This document shows positions 44,699 through 52,658 of a DNA stretch of 64,000 nucleotides, piece after piece. This stretch comes from Udaeobacter sp963725505 (lineage in GTDB: Bacteria; Verrucomicrobiota; Verrucomicrobiia; Chthoniobacterales; UBA10450), in the NCBI GenBank assembly GCA_963725505.1, contig CAVRYN010000002.1, positions 310,001-374,000 of the forward strand. Direction: 5' to 3'. Position 1 is the first letter of the stretch, and every line of letters begins with the position of its first letter. The notes below the pieces were generated by a model that was not told the DNA's origin, searched no databases, and saw only the letters and a list, made by a program, of their open reading frames with translations. A program made the translations under genes and the position numbers.

Positions 44699-45362
44699 GC
44701 TTCCCTCTCCCAGCCGAGATTTGGCCGAGAAAATCCAGGGTCAATTTGCAACGATTTTAGCGGATCCACCGTGGCAGTTCCAAAATCGAACGGGAAAGGT
44801 AGCGCCCGAGCATCGCCGATTGCTTCGCTATCCAACGATGGAGCTGCAGGAAATTCTCGATCTGCCCGTCGCGGACTTTGCTGCGGCACGCTCTCATCTT
44901 TATCTGTGGTGCCCGAACGCGCTGTTGATGGAAGGCTTGCGCGTGATGAAGGCATGGGGTTTCACCTACAAATCGAACATCGTTTGGTTCAAGATTCGCA
45001 AAGACGGCGGGCCGGATGGTCGCGGTGTGGGATTTTATTTTCGGAACGTCACCGAACTTGTCCTGTTTGGCGTGCGCGGCAGCATGCGAACATTGAAACC
45101 AGGCCGAACACAAGTAAACACGCTTGCGACTCGAAAGCGCGAGCACTCAAGAAAGCCTGATGAGATTTACGACATCATCGAAGCGTGTTCTCCCGGCCCC
45201 TACTTGGAACTGTTTGCGAGATTTTGTCGCGACGGCTGGACGCAATGGGGCAACGAAGATGTCGAGCAGAATTCCCAAGCGAACGTCGCGCACCGGAAGG
45301 GTCACGTCGAACCACAGCTTCGTTTGCTTGAGTCACCAAAGGGATATCGTGGCCGCGGTTGA
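44676..45362 (+). CDS. MT-A70-family DNA adenine methyltransferase
   Basis: A 228-residue S-adenosylmethionine-dependent N6-adenine methyltransferase. The catalytic motif is ADPPWQF near residue 30, and the SAM-binding block is LFARFCRDGWTQWGNE near the C-terminus; both fit MT-A70. The frame is intact. Its start overlaps the last 23 bases of the broken endonuclease gene, the usual order of a BglII-like type II pair. With the nuclease lost, it may persist as an orphan methyltransferase that marks the old recognition site. The recognition sequence cannot be read from the protein. Confidence 0.88.
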   Translation: MTKIVSATLPSPSRDLAEKIQGQFATILADPPWQFQNRTGKVAPEHRRLLRYPTMELQEILDLPVADFAAARSHLYLWCPNALLMEGLRVMKAWGFTYKSNIVWFKIRKDGGPDGRGVGFYFRNVTELVLFGVRGSMRTLKPGRTQVNTLATRKREHSRKPDEIYDIIEACSPGPYLELFARFCRDGWTQWGNEDVEQNSQANVAHRKGHVEPQLRLLESPKGYRGRG

Positions 45363-45439
45363 TACATACCGCTTGTCCGCGCAAAGGAGCGCGGTTTCTA
45401 GCCCTAAATGTCTGCCACTCGATCGAAAAACTGTATGCA

Positions 45440-45609
45440 GGAATGGGTGAACGCATTGTTCTCGAAAAGACCAAGTGTCCCGGCAGTGAACCCCAACTGA
45501 TGGACAGCGGCTCGCCGAGCTCATGATCGATTTTGGAGTCGGCGTCTCGCTTTCCCACACGTATGAGATCAAGAAAATCGATAGCGATTATTTTGATGAA
45601 GGTGTGTAG
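45440..45609 (+). pseudogene. C-terminal remnant of an Mrr-type restriction endonuclease
   Basis: The frame ending in TAG at 45609 reads DGQRLAELMIDFGVGVS and TYEIKKIDSDYFDEG, the closing blocks of Mrr-family nucleases (E. coli Mrr: IDGERLARLMIEHGVGV... LKRLDEDFFEEG). A little upstream another frame gives GERIVL, as expected just before, with an indel in between. The catalytic domain is absent. Confidence 0.65.
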
Positions 45610-46109
45610 GATTAAGCGCGTCGCGAGTAACGGTGCAGCGCTACAGGAACGATTCGCATTCAGTCGGCTGGAAGGGAATAAGCTCGTGTCTAAACTCCGA
45701 AAGATTTCGCCCGACCACGGCGGGCAGGCTGAGCAGGCTATTTAACATTTGTTTCCGACTGCGCTCCAGCCGTGATCGCCATTGCCGTGTACCGGAAAGA
45801 AGATGTCGATCTTCGCATAAAGCGATGTCTGGTCGCGCGACGGGAGTTGCGCCGGGCATCGAACGAGGGGACACTGCGCGCTTTCCGCAATGCTGACCGT
45901 TTCACAACTTTCAAAATCTTTCGCCGGCCGGGCGCTCTTTGACGACGTGTCGCTCCACGGGTCGCATCCGTGACCATGTTCGTTCTCGTTCGTGCAGTCA
46001 CCGAGGACAGATTTTCTCTGCGTCGACTGCGCATAAACTTCGGCCCGCTCGACTCGCTTCTAAAGCTTTGGGTTGACCGGCCGACCTGCTTAATGACACG
46101 ATCTCGCTC
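45610..46109. other. 500-base stretch with no gene I can name
   Basis: One plus-strand frame (45769-45942) is open and begins VIAIAVYRKEDVDLRIKR, but has no match I know. It may be another relic. No palindromic repeat or clear promoter was seen. It lies between the decayed restriction genes and the permease. Confidence 0.4.
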
Positions 46110-47723
46110 GTGGCACTTCAACTGTTCAGAACCAAAAGCCCGGACCGTTTGATCGCCGAAGCGGCCGCGCCGGAGCGGCAGATGAAACGCGCACTCGGGC
46201 CGTTCGCTCTTACCTGCATCGGTATTGGCGCGATTATCGGGACCGGGATCTTCGCGCTGGCGGGCACGGCAGCGGCAGGGGAACAAGCACACGCAGTCGG
46301 GTCAATTTGGAAAACGCCGGTGTTGAATTTCGTTCAGTCGTGGATAACACACGCGCCCCTGGTTTTTGGGCGGCCGGGCGCAGGGCCGGCTGTTATGCTT
46401 TCATTTGTGGTGGCCGGGATCGCGTGCGGATTCGCGGCGCTTTGTTACGCCGAACTCGCGGCGATGATTCCGGTCTCGGGCTCGGCCTACACCTATTCGT
46501 ATGCGACGCTCGGCGAGATCATCGCGTGGATTATCGGCTGGGACCTGATTCTCGAATACGCAGTTGGCAATATGGCGGTCGCGGTCGGCTGGTCCGGCTA
46601 TTTCGTGAGACTGTGCGGCAGCCTCTTTAATCTGAAATTTCCGCTTTGGCTGGTGAACGATTACACAACAGCGACGGGGATAATTGCGCAGGGCGGCGAT
46701 GCGCTGGCAATCTATTCGTCGACTACGCTTCCAACCATTGCCGGCCACGCAATCGCACTGAATTTTCCGGCGCTTCTCATTGTCGCGGCAGTGACGGCGC
46801 TTCTGGTCTACGGAATTCGTGAGAGCGCGCGGACGAACACGACGATCGTGATTATCAAGACTGCGGTCGTCGTCTTCGTCATCGCTTTCGGCGCATTCCT
46901 GGTTCACCCGATCAATTGGCATCCTTTTGTTCCGACCGGGGTCGGCGGTGTGATGAGCGGGGCGGCAATCGTGTTTTTCGCCTTCATTGGATTCGATGCC
47001 GTCTCCACGACTGCGGAGGAAACAAAAAATCCTCAGCGCGACATGCCGATCGGAATCATCGCCAGCCTCATTATTTGCACAGTGCTCTACGTTTTGATGG
47101 CGGGGGTTATCACCGGGATGCGAAAGTATACCACTTATCTCGGCGATCCTGCGGCAGTCGCGACCGCATTCGCTGACCGGCCCTGGGCCACGGCGCTCAT
47201 CAGTGCGGGCGCGCTCGCTGGCATCACTTCAGTCCTGTTGGTTTTCCAACTTGGCCAGCCTCGCATTTTCATGGCCATGGCGCGCGACGGGCTGCTGCCG
47301 CAATATTTCGCAAAAATTCACCCGCGGTTTCGCACGCCACACATCACAACCATTTGGACTGGAGTCGCCGTCGGTGGGGTGGCGATGTTTACAGATATCG
47401 GATCGCTTGCTGATCTTACGAACATCGGCACGCTTTTTGCCTTCGTGCTCGTTTGCCTCGGCGTGATCGTGCTGCGCCGAACGAATCGAGAACGTCCGCG
47501 TCCGTTTCGTGTTCCATTCGTACCGGTCTTTCCGCTTCTCGGCGTGGTCTTCTGCTGCGCGCTGATGCTAAGCTTGCCGCTCGAGACCTGGGGCCGCTTC
47601 TTTATCTGGCTTGCGATCGGGCTCTCGATTTATTTCGCCTATAGTGTGCGCCACAGCAAACTCAGCCGCGGCGTTGACACCGGTATAACGGAAGATATTC
47701 CACCGCCGCTAATCAAGACGTAA
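46110..47723 (+). CDS. APC-superfamily amino acid permease (cationic amino acid transporter type)
   Basis: A 537-residue inner-membrane transporter with about 12-14 helices. Family signs are the N-terminal GIGAIIGTGIFALAG, the MIPVSGSAYTYSYATLGE block, and IGFDAVSTTAEETKNPQRDMP in the middle. A periplasmic insert of about 45 residues between helices 1 and 2 (SIWKTPVLNFVQSWITHAP) is seen in YfnA-like members. The start is GTG at 46110; the short N-terminal part is cytoplasmic. Substrate is probably a basic or neutral amino acid, taken up with protons. It stands alone next to the decayed region. Confidence 0.93.
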   Translation: MALQLFRTKSPDRLIAEAAAPERQMKRALGPFALTCIGIGAIIGTGIFALAGTAAAGEQAHAVGSIWKTPVLNFVQSWITHAPLVFGRPGAGPAVMLSFVVAGIACGFAALCYAELAAMIPVSGSAYTYSYATLGEIIAWIIGWDLILEYAVGNMAVAVGWSGYFVRLCGSLFNLKFPLWLVNDYTTATGIIAQGGDALAIYSSTTLPTIAGHAIALNFPALLIVAAVTALLVYGIRESARTNTTIVIIKTAVVVFVIAFGAFLVHPINWHPFVPTGVGGVMSGAAIVFFAFIGFDAVSTTAEETKNPQRDMPIGIIASLIICTVLYVLMAGVITGMRKYTTYLGDPAAVATAFADRPWATALISAGALAGITSVLLVFQLGQPRIFMAMARDGLLPQYFAKIHPRFRTPHITTIWTGVAVGGVAMFTDIGSLADLTNIGTLFAFVLVCLGVIVLRRTNRERPRPFRVPFVPVFPLLGVVFCCALMLSLPLETWGRFFIWLAIGLSIYFAYSVRHSKLSRGVDTGITEDIPPPLIKT

Positions 47724-47727
47724 CGCT

Positions 47728-47787
47728 TTGTAGCGTGCGCTGTCCCTCAGCGCATTTGGTTGTCCGCTGAGACAGCGGACACTACAG
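47728..47787. terminator. bidirectional palindromic element between convergent genes
   Basis: An imperfect palindrome: TTGTAGCGTGCGCTGTCC at the left and GACAGCGGACACTACAG at the right, with GTCCGCTGAGACAGCGGAC as a strong hairpin. It lies six bases after the permease stop and six before the DUF5069 stop. Its ends resemble dispersed repeat family C, so it is probably a repeat used as a terminator. Confidence 0.55.
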
Positions 47788-47792
47788 CAACT

Positions 47793-48248
47793 TCACGCTG
47801 CTTTTTGCGCGTGACTGACTCTATCGTCGATGTTCAGCCACTCGAAGGTTGTCGTCTTTTCCGGGTCTAGCCCGAGTTTCCTTGTTTCCTGGACGAAGTA
47901 ATCGTGCTTCTCCAGATCATCGTAGAGACTGCTGGCCTCGACCTTGTCGCTCCAGCGCTTGATTTCAGCCGGGGTTTTCTCTTCGCCGCTTTGGTTAAGC
48001 CATTCGACTATTTCCTCGTCGCCTGCGCCTTGCTCGATTTGCGCTTTGAAATCGTTGCCCTTCACACCTTTGAAACCGAACAGCATGTTATCGAGCGGGC
48101 AATCGAAGTGATATTCGCCGATCTCCCCCGCCACCAGCGCGCGGCATTTATCGATGGTGCGTCCAAGAATGGCGAAGCCGCCAACTCGAATGTGCGGACT
48201 GCGCGGCGCTTCCTTCTTTAAATCTTTTCCGTTGATTTTCTTTTTCAT
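47793..48248 (-). CDS. DUF5069 family protein
   Basis: A 151-residue soluble protein of the DUF5069 family: the N-terminal KEAPRSPHIRVGGFAILGRTIDKCRALVAG (in parts), then GEYHFDCPLDNMLFGFKGV and GAGDEEIVEWLNQSG. The family is common in Verrucomicrobia and Planctomycetes; its function is unknown. It is convergent with the permease gene. It has no operon partner. Confidence 0.87.
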   Translation of the reverse strand: MKKKINGKDLKKEAPRSPHIRVGGFAILGRTIDKCRALVAGEIGEYHFDCPLDNMLFGFKGVKGNDFKAQIEQGAGDEEIVEWLNQSGEEKTPAEIKRWSDKVEASSLYDDLEKHDYFVQETRKLGLDPEKTTTFEWLNIDDRVSHAQKAA

Positions 48249-48360
48249 ACTTCAGGTGTTTCGAATTAAGTCCCCGATGTGGCCGCAACCTTGTGGATGA
48301 AATTCAGAAAACACCAATAGCCACGGAAGGACACAGATGAAACACAGATTTCTCCATTCT

Positions 48361-48395
48361 GAATCTGTGAAAATCTGTGTTAATCTGTGGCTAAT
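48361..48395. repeat. ATCTGTG-type short tandem repeat
   Basis: Units AATCTGTG repeat three times (AATCTGTGAAAATCTGTG, TTAATCTGTGGCTAATC). A partner in the other orientation (CACAGATGAAACACAG) lies about 30 bases before, so the pair can form a hairpin. It lies directly before an osmC start, where a ribosome binding site should be. Confidence 0.5.
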
Positions 48396-48397
48396 CT

Positions 48398-48808
48398 ATG
48401 GTCGAAGTCTCGGTCAAATACACCGGCAATTTACATTGCGACGCGAAGCACGGGCCATCGCAATCGAAAATTTCTACGGATGCGCCGACTGACAACAAAG
48501 GCAAAGGCGAAGCGTTTTCACCAACCGATCTGGTCGCCACTGCGCTTGCCACCTGTATGAGTACGACCATGGGAATCAAGGCGGAGGAGCTTGGCGCCGA
48601 TCTGCGCGGCATGAGCGTGTCAGTGCACAAAGAAATGTCGAAAGACGCCCCCCGTCGAATCGTTGGCTTGCCCTCAGAAGTTCACATCCCGCTCCCGCCC
48701 GATTCGCCGCATCGCGAAGTGCTCGAGCAAACCGCGCTCAATTGCCCCGTGCACAAAAGCCTTCCGCCGGAAATTCATCGCCCGACAAAATTTTTCTGGG
48801 AAGGATGA
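48398..48808 (+). CDS. OsmC-family protein (second copy in the window)
   Basis: A 136-residue OsmC-like protein. The two reactive cysteines lie in ATALATCMSTTMG and TALNCPVHKSL. The segment GKGEAFSPTDLVATALATC is typical of the YhfA/OsmC-like branch, separate from the copy at 24025. It probably detoxifies organic peroxides. The gene is monocistronic and preceded by a short repeat; the ATG at 48398 has no clear Shine-Dalgarno sequence. Confidence 0.88.
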   Translation: MVEVSVKYTGNLHCDAKHGPSQSKISTDAPTDNKGKGEAFSPTDLVATALATCMSTTMGIKAEELGADLRGMSVSVHKEMSKDAPRRIVGLPSEVHIPLPPDSPHREVLEQTALNCPVHKSLPPEIHRPTKFFWEG

Positions 48809-48814
48809 AAGGCT

Positions 48815-48920
48815 GTCATCCCGAACGGAGTGAGGGATCCCTCCTGTGAAATTTGCGTCACTCAATTTCCGAGCGTGATCAACGAGTCTTTGTGAGATCC
48901 TTCGCTTCGCTCAGGATGAC
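48815..48920. repeat. dispersed palindromic repeat, family A copy 1
   Basis: Starts GTCATCCCGAACGGAGTGAG and ends TTCGCTTCGCTCAGGATGAC, so the outer 12 or so bases are inverted copies. Other copies: 58991-59105 and 59823-59930, with partial or variant forms at 49916-50000 and 52575-52640. It lies between convergent genes. Confidence 0.85.
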
Positions 48921-48929
48921 CGGACAGCG

Positions 48930-49883
48930 TTATTTGTCCGAATACAGCCACTGCATGTAATCGCGCACTCCGTCTTCGAGCGAAAACCGCGGCTCGTAAC
49001 CGAGCGCGCTGCGCGCGTTCGTCAGATCGGCCTGCGTGAAATTTTGATAATGCGCGTGGGGATTATCGATGTAATCCGGCTGAAGATTCGTGCCCAGGCA
49101 TTTGTTTAGAACATCCACCAGCTCGTTGAACGAACGCGCCTGGCCGGTCCCAAGATTATAAATTCCACTGGTTTGCGCATCGAGCGCGCGGATGCTGCCC
49201 TCGACAACGTCTTTCACGTAAACGAAGTCGCGTTTTTGTTCGCCGTGCTTGAAAATCCGCGGTCGGTGACCGGCCTTCATCTGTTGCGCCAGATGATAAA
49301 CCATGCTCGCAGGAACACCTTTGTGCGCTTCGCGCGGTCCGTAAACGTTGAAGTAACGCAATCCGATGATAATCCAGTCCGGCGCCTCGGCGGCAGCGCG
49401 TCTGGCGATATTGTCCATGATTACTTTTGAAAACGAGTAAACATTCGCCGGCGCGGCGCCATTCGATTCGACGCTGGCCTCAGTGACAGCACCGTAAGTG
49501 GACGCCGAGGAGGCGTAGATAACACGGGTCTTACTTGGGCGCGCAAAATTCAGTACCCGGCGAAAACTTTCGACGTTGTCGTGCACCTGAACGAATTGAT
49601 CGTGCAACGTGGTGTCAGTGATTGAGGCGAGATGAAAAATGGCATCGAATCCGGCAGCTGCCGGATCCCCGAATTGCTCGTGCCAATCGAGCGTGGCCAG
49701 ATTTTGCGCAACGAAATCGCCGCGATATCCGGCAAGATTCTTGAAATTCCCAGAGCGAAAATCATCAATTACCGTGAGATGCGCGTTTGGGAATTTTTCC
49801 CGCAGCGCAAGCGTGAGATTCGAGCCGACGAAACCGGCGCCGCCGGTGACGATCAGATTCGGAGTGGAATCGGAGAAGGTCAT
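48930..49883 (-). CDS. NAD-dependent epimerase, ADP-glyceromanno-heptose 6-epimerase-like
   Basis: A 317-residue extended short-chain dehydrogenase. The Rossmann motif is VTGGAGFVGSN, and the catalytic Ser/Tyr/Lys lie in YASSASTYG and YSFSKVIMDN. Blocks GLRYFNVYGPRE and YNLGTGQARSFNELVDVLN, together with the C-terminal YIDNPHAHYQNFTQADLTNA, resemble HldD (RfaD), which makes the heptose of lipopolysaccharide core. No other heptose genes are beside it, so a general sugar epimerase remains possible. The start at 49883 is close to the nested repeat. Confidence 0.82.
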   Translation of the reverse strand: MTFSDSTPNLIVTGGAGFVGSNLTLALREKFPNAHLTVIDDFRSGNFKNLAGYRGDFVAQNLATLDWHEQFGDPAAAGFDAIFHLASITDTTLHDQFVQVHDNVESFRRVLNFARPSKTRVIYASSASTYGAVTEASVESNGAAPANVYSFSKVIMDNIARRAAAEAPDWIIIGLRYFNVYGPREAHKGVPASMVYHLAQQMKAGHRPRIFKHGEQKRDFVYVKDVVEGSIRALDAQTSGIYNLGTGQARSFNELVDVLNKCLGTNLQPDYIDNPHAHYQNFTQADLTNARSALGYEPRFSLEDGVRDYMQWLYSDK

Positions 49884-49915
49884 GTCACCTAAAGTTTAGA
49901 TGCATGTCGTCTTTT

Positions 49916-50000
49916 GTCATTCTGAGCGATTGTAGGGCGTCTGTGCCAGACGCCAGCGCCCGGCGTTTCACAGAAACGCCCTACAAGACTCGACATGACA
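49916..50000. repeat. nested repeat: family B element inside a family A-like element
   Basis: Outer ends GTCATTCTGAGCG and CTCGACATGAC are family A-like. Inside lies a complete family B element, TGTAGGGCGTCTGTGCC to GAAACGCCCTACA (49931-49986). This order shows that B came after A here. Confidence 0.65.
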
Positions 50001-50260
50001 GCAGAGTTAGCTGCTCGTCCGATTAAATAATCTTGACGCTCGGAGCGCAAGCCGGTAGTTCTCGATCCAGTTCTTTGCGAGCTTAGGAAAGTGGATCGGC
50101 GCAAGAAATCCCGTGAGAATCGGGAGCAGTTGCGCTGCTGTAACTGGATACAACTTCCCACTGGGCCAATTCCCGAAAAAATTCGGGAGTGAAGGCGGGA
50201 AGAAGGTGCGATGCCGCACAGGCATTATAAGCCAGGAGCCAGAATATTTGTCCGGTCCAC
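50001..50260 (-). pseudogene. possible frameshifted small gene
   Basis: Two overlapping minus-strand frames have coding-like content: GQIFWLLAYNACAASHLLPA and FTPEFFRELAQWEV in one, FLAPIHFPKLAKNWIENYRL and ALRASRLFNRTSS in the other. Joined, they would give about 75 residues. I recognise no family. The rest of 49884-50455 holds repeats. Confidence 0.3.
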
Positions 50261-50270
50261 CTCATTCGGC

Positions 50271-50326
50271 TGTAGCGGTCGCGCTGTGCGCGACGCCTAA
50301 CGCGTCCCACAGGGACGCGGCTACAA
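50271..50326. repeat. dispersed palindromic repeat, family C
   Basis: Begins TGTAGCGGTCGCGCTGTGCG and ends GGGACGCGGCTACA. A shorter related palindrome follows at about 50381-50405 (TGTAGCGGCGGTCTATGACC). Both lie between the small relic and the TonB receptor leader. Confidence 0.7.
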
Positions 50327-50418
50327 CCGAAAAAACTTCTTCGCGAAAAAGAAGAATGAGAGCTGGACGATGCGGCCTGCTGTAGCGGCGGTCTATGACC
50401 GCCGAAGCGATTAGGGCC

Positions 50419-50456
50419 TAACAAGTCCAACTCTCTGAGTTGGAGGTAACTTGTTA
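50419..50456 (+). promoter_or_regulatory. leader hairpin that covers a Shine-Dalgarno sequence and ATG
   Basis: The inner stem CCAACTC/GAGTTGG (loop TCT) sits inside the outer stem TAACAAGT/ACTTGTTA. The bulge between them holds AGGTA of the Shine-Dalgarno sequence GGAGGT (50442-50447), and the ATG begins at 50456 with ideal spacing. Folding would hide the start of the frame that begins at 50456. Confidence 0.55.
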
Positions 50457-50490
50457 TGCGAAATCGTCCAGTCTGGTTTTTTTCGGGTAG
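50456..50490 (+). pseudogene. probable original 5' end of the TonB receptor gene, cut off by a repeat
   Basis: An ATG with a perfect Shine-Dalgarno sequence opens MRNRPVWFF, a plausible signal-peptide start. After nine codons the reading enters repeat family D and leaves the receptor frame. The hydrophobic core of the signal peptide (FAALLVFPPLACFAQ) lies just after the repeat. Confidence 0.5.
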
Positions 50491-50633
50491 CGCATCCGTC
50501 TCGGATGCTGGCGAGCGCGTCCCGCGATCGCGAGCTTTTCTGAGACTATGGTATCAACCCCCGGTCAACACCTTTAGGAAAGGCCGTTTCGGCGCGACGC
50601 CGAAACCAGCACGCGAGACGCGTGCGCTACCCC
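50485..50633. repeat. long dispersed palindromic repeat, family D copy 2
   Basis: Partner of 4851-4997. It begins GGGTAGCGCATCC and ends GTGCGCTACCC. Its GTG at 50622 is the only start codon in frame with the complete TonB receptor signal peptide. Confidence 0.8.
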
Positions 50634-52502
50634 ATCGAATTCGCTGCACTACTCGTCTTCCCGCCACTCGCTTGCTTCGCGCAGCAAGCCTCACCGACTC
50701 CTTCACCCGGCGAAGCGGAAGCTGAGCAAGTGGTTGTCTCCGCAACGCGATTTGATATTCCGCTCGATCAATCACCGGCGAGCGTGAGCGTAATCAGCTC
50801 GGAAGATCTCGAACAAAAGCAAATCGAACGCGTGAGCGACGCGCTCCGCGAAGTCCCCGGGCTGTCCGTCGTGCAGACCGGAACGGCTGGCCAGTTGACC
50901 TCGGTTTTCATGCGCGGTCTGCCGAGCCAAGACATGCAAGTCTTGCTCAACGGCATCCCGATCAATCAAGGTTTGGCCGGTCAGTTTGATTTTGCCAATC
51001 TGATGACGGACGACATCGACAGGATCGAGGTCGTGCGCGGTCCGCAAAGCACTTTGTATGGGCCACGCGCTCTGGCAGGCGTCATTCAAATTTTCACGAA
51101 GCAAGGCACGGGGACGCCGGGCGTCACGGTAAGCGCCGAAGGCGGATCGTACGACACCTTTCGCGAATGGGCCCAGAGCGATGGCAAGATAGGCGATTTC
51201 GATTACTCAATTGGTGCGAGTCGTCTCGATACCGACAACGCGCGCCCGAACAATAACTACCGCAACACGGCCGCGATCACTGACATTGGCTGGTCGCCTA
51301 ATGATCAGCTACGGATCGGTAGTTTGTTTACCTACTCAGTTAGTGACACCGGAAATCCGAACACGATTTTCGATCCGCGACCCATTGATCACTTCCTCAC
51401 GGAAAAGTGGCTCATTGGTCCTCACATCGATTGGAAGCCGACCGACTGGTGGGACCATAAGTTCATTTTCAGTTACGATCACGAGCGGCAAATAAACGAT
51501 CCCAACGAGGACGGATTTGTCGGCCCGACGCGAGCTCTATTCGAGCGTACGCAAATTGATTACCAAAACGATTTGCGACCCACCTCGTGGCTCACACTGA
51601 CATCAGGATTTTTCTACAGTCGCGTCAACGCTGGCCAGGAACGTCCGTTTGTTTCTCAAGCATTCGGGCCGCAGCCGACTTTCATCAGCGATCACACTGA
51701 GGAGGTCGCGGGATTTTTGCAGGCGACGCTCACGCCAGTCGAAAATCTGATTTTTGTCGCCGGCGGACGTTTCGATCACTTCAATCAGTTCGGTGGTGTC
51801 TGGACTTATCGGTTCGCCGGCAGTTACAAGATCGACCAGACAAACACGACACTGCATTCCAGCGTGGCGACCGGATTCAGTCCGCCAAGCAGCCAGGACA
51901 AAATTTTCGGGAACAATTTCGGACTAAAACCGGAACACGATTTGGGTTGGGACATTGGCATCAGGCAGGAGCTCTGGGCGAATCGTGTTGCGGTCGGCCT
52001 GACCTACTTTCACAATGATTTATCGAACGTGATCGGCTTCAACGGACTTTTTCAGACGCTCAACCTCGGCGCGGCTGAAACGCAAGGGCTCGAAGCGGAG
52101 TTGCGCGCGCAACCGATTGCCGATCTCGTGTTCACTGCGAGCTATACGTATCTGGACGCGGAGAAGACGTCGTCGGCGGACATTTCGCAGCCGCAAGGCG
52201 CGCGTCTGCCCCGCCGGCCGCGCAATGAGGTTTACGTTTCTGCTTCATATCTCTGGTACAAAAGACTGCGCACCACGATCGAAGCCAAGTTCGTGAATGC
52301 GCGCGAGGAATTGAATTTCGGAGGCCCGAATTTCGATATCGAAGACTACTCATTTGTAAACATCGCCTCCGAATACGAAGTCAACCCACACCTATCGATC
52401 TTCGGCCGGATCGATAACCTGACGAATGAACATTACTCGGAAGTTTTCGGTTTCCCCGCGCTCGGGCGCGCCGCGTACGGAGGGATGAAGGTGCGGTTCT
52501 GA
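50622..52502 (+). CDS. TonB-dependent outer membrane receptor (BtuB-like)
   Basis: A 626-residue receptor. After a signal peptide (core FAALLVFPPLACFAQ) comes a TonB-box-like QVVVSATRFD, the plug domain (PASVSVISSEDLEQKQIERV, GLPSQDMQVLLNGIPINQG, EVVRGPQSTLYGPRALAGVI) and a beta-barrel ending in Phe (GRAAYGGMKVRF), as outer-membrane proteins do. The size and plug fit vitamin B12 / siderophore receptors of the BtuB type. I see no cobalamin riboswitch, but the leader has a hairpin at 50419. The present start (GTG, 50622) lies in a repeat; the original start was probably at 50456. No tonB or transport genes are adjacent. Confidence 0.9.
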   Translation: MRYPIEFAALLVFPPLACFAQQASPTPSPGEAEAEQVVVSATRFDIPLDQSPASVSVISSEDLEQKQIERVSDALREVPGLSVVQTGTAGQLTSVFMRGLPSQDMQVLLNGIPINQGLAGQFDFANLMTDDIDRIEVVRGPQSTLYGPRALAGVIQIFTKQGTGTPGVTVSAEGGSYDTFREWAQSDGKIGDFDYSIGASRLDTDNARPNNNYRNTAAITDIGWSPNDQLRIGSLFTYSVSDTGNPNTIFDPRPIDHFLTEKWLIGPHIDWKPTDWWDHKFIFSYDHERQINDPNEDGFVGPTRALFERTQIDYQNDLRPTSWLTLTSGFFYSRVNAGQERPFVSQAFGPQPTFISDHTEEVAGFLQATLTPVENLIFVAGGRFDHFNQFGGVWTYRFAGSYKIDQTNTTLHSSVATGFSPPSSQDKIFGNNFGLKPEHDLGWDIGIRQELWANRVAVGLTYFHNDLSNVIGFNGLFQTLNLGAAETQGLEAELRAQPIADLVFTASYTYLDAEKTSSADISQPQGARLPRRPRNEVYVSASYLWYKRLRTTIEAKFVNAREELNFGGPNFDIEDYSFVNIASEYEVNPHLSIFGRIDNLTNEHYSEVFGFPALGRAAYGGMKVRF

Positions 52503-52540
52503 TCAGGCAGCGACGGTTTCGCAGCCATCAATGCGACTAG

Positions 52541-52569
52541 ATACGGCGCTCACAGAGCGCCGCTACAGC
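52541..52569. terminator. hairpin after the TonB receptor gene
   Basis: A strong hairpin (GGCGCTC-ACA-GAGCGCC) lies 43 bases after the stop, followed by GCTACAGCC rather than a T tract. It resembles half of repeat family C and may serve as terminator. Confidence 0.4.
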
Positions 52570-52574
52570 CACTT

Positions 52575-52640
52575 GTCATTCCGAGCGAAGTCGCTTGCCA
52601 CGCCGTAGCTTTATGCGAAGGCTGGGAGGAATCTCTGGTG
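52575..52640. repeat. half copy of dispersed repeat family A
   Basis: Begins GTCATTCCGAGCGAAGTCG and runs through GGGAGGAATCTCTGGTG, the left half of family A type elements; the right half is replaced by the proC gene start region. Confidence 0.5.
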
Positions 52641-52658
52641 TTAGGCAAAGGGCTGACC

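Noticed and set aside
48361..48395. CRISPR-like short repeats (ATCTGTG units)
   Set aside because: Units are contiguous without unique spacers; a short tandem repeat, not a CRISPR array.
50240..50456. Cobalamin riboswitch upstream of the BtuB-like receptor
   Set aside because: The conserved GCCACTG / AGxC(A)GGA(A) core blocks are not seen; only repeats and the local hairpin are present.
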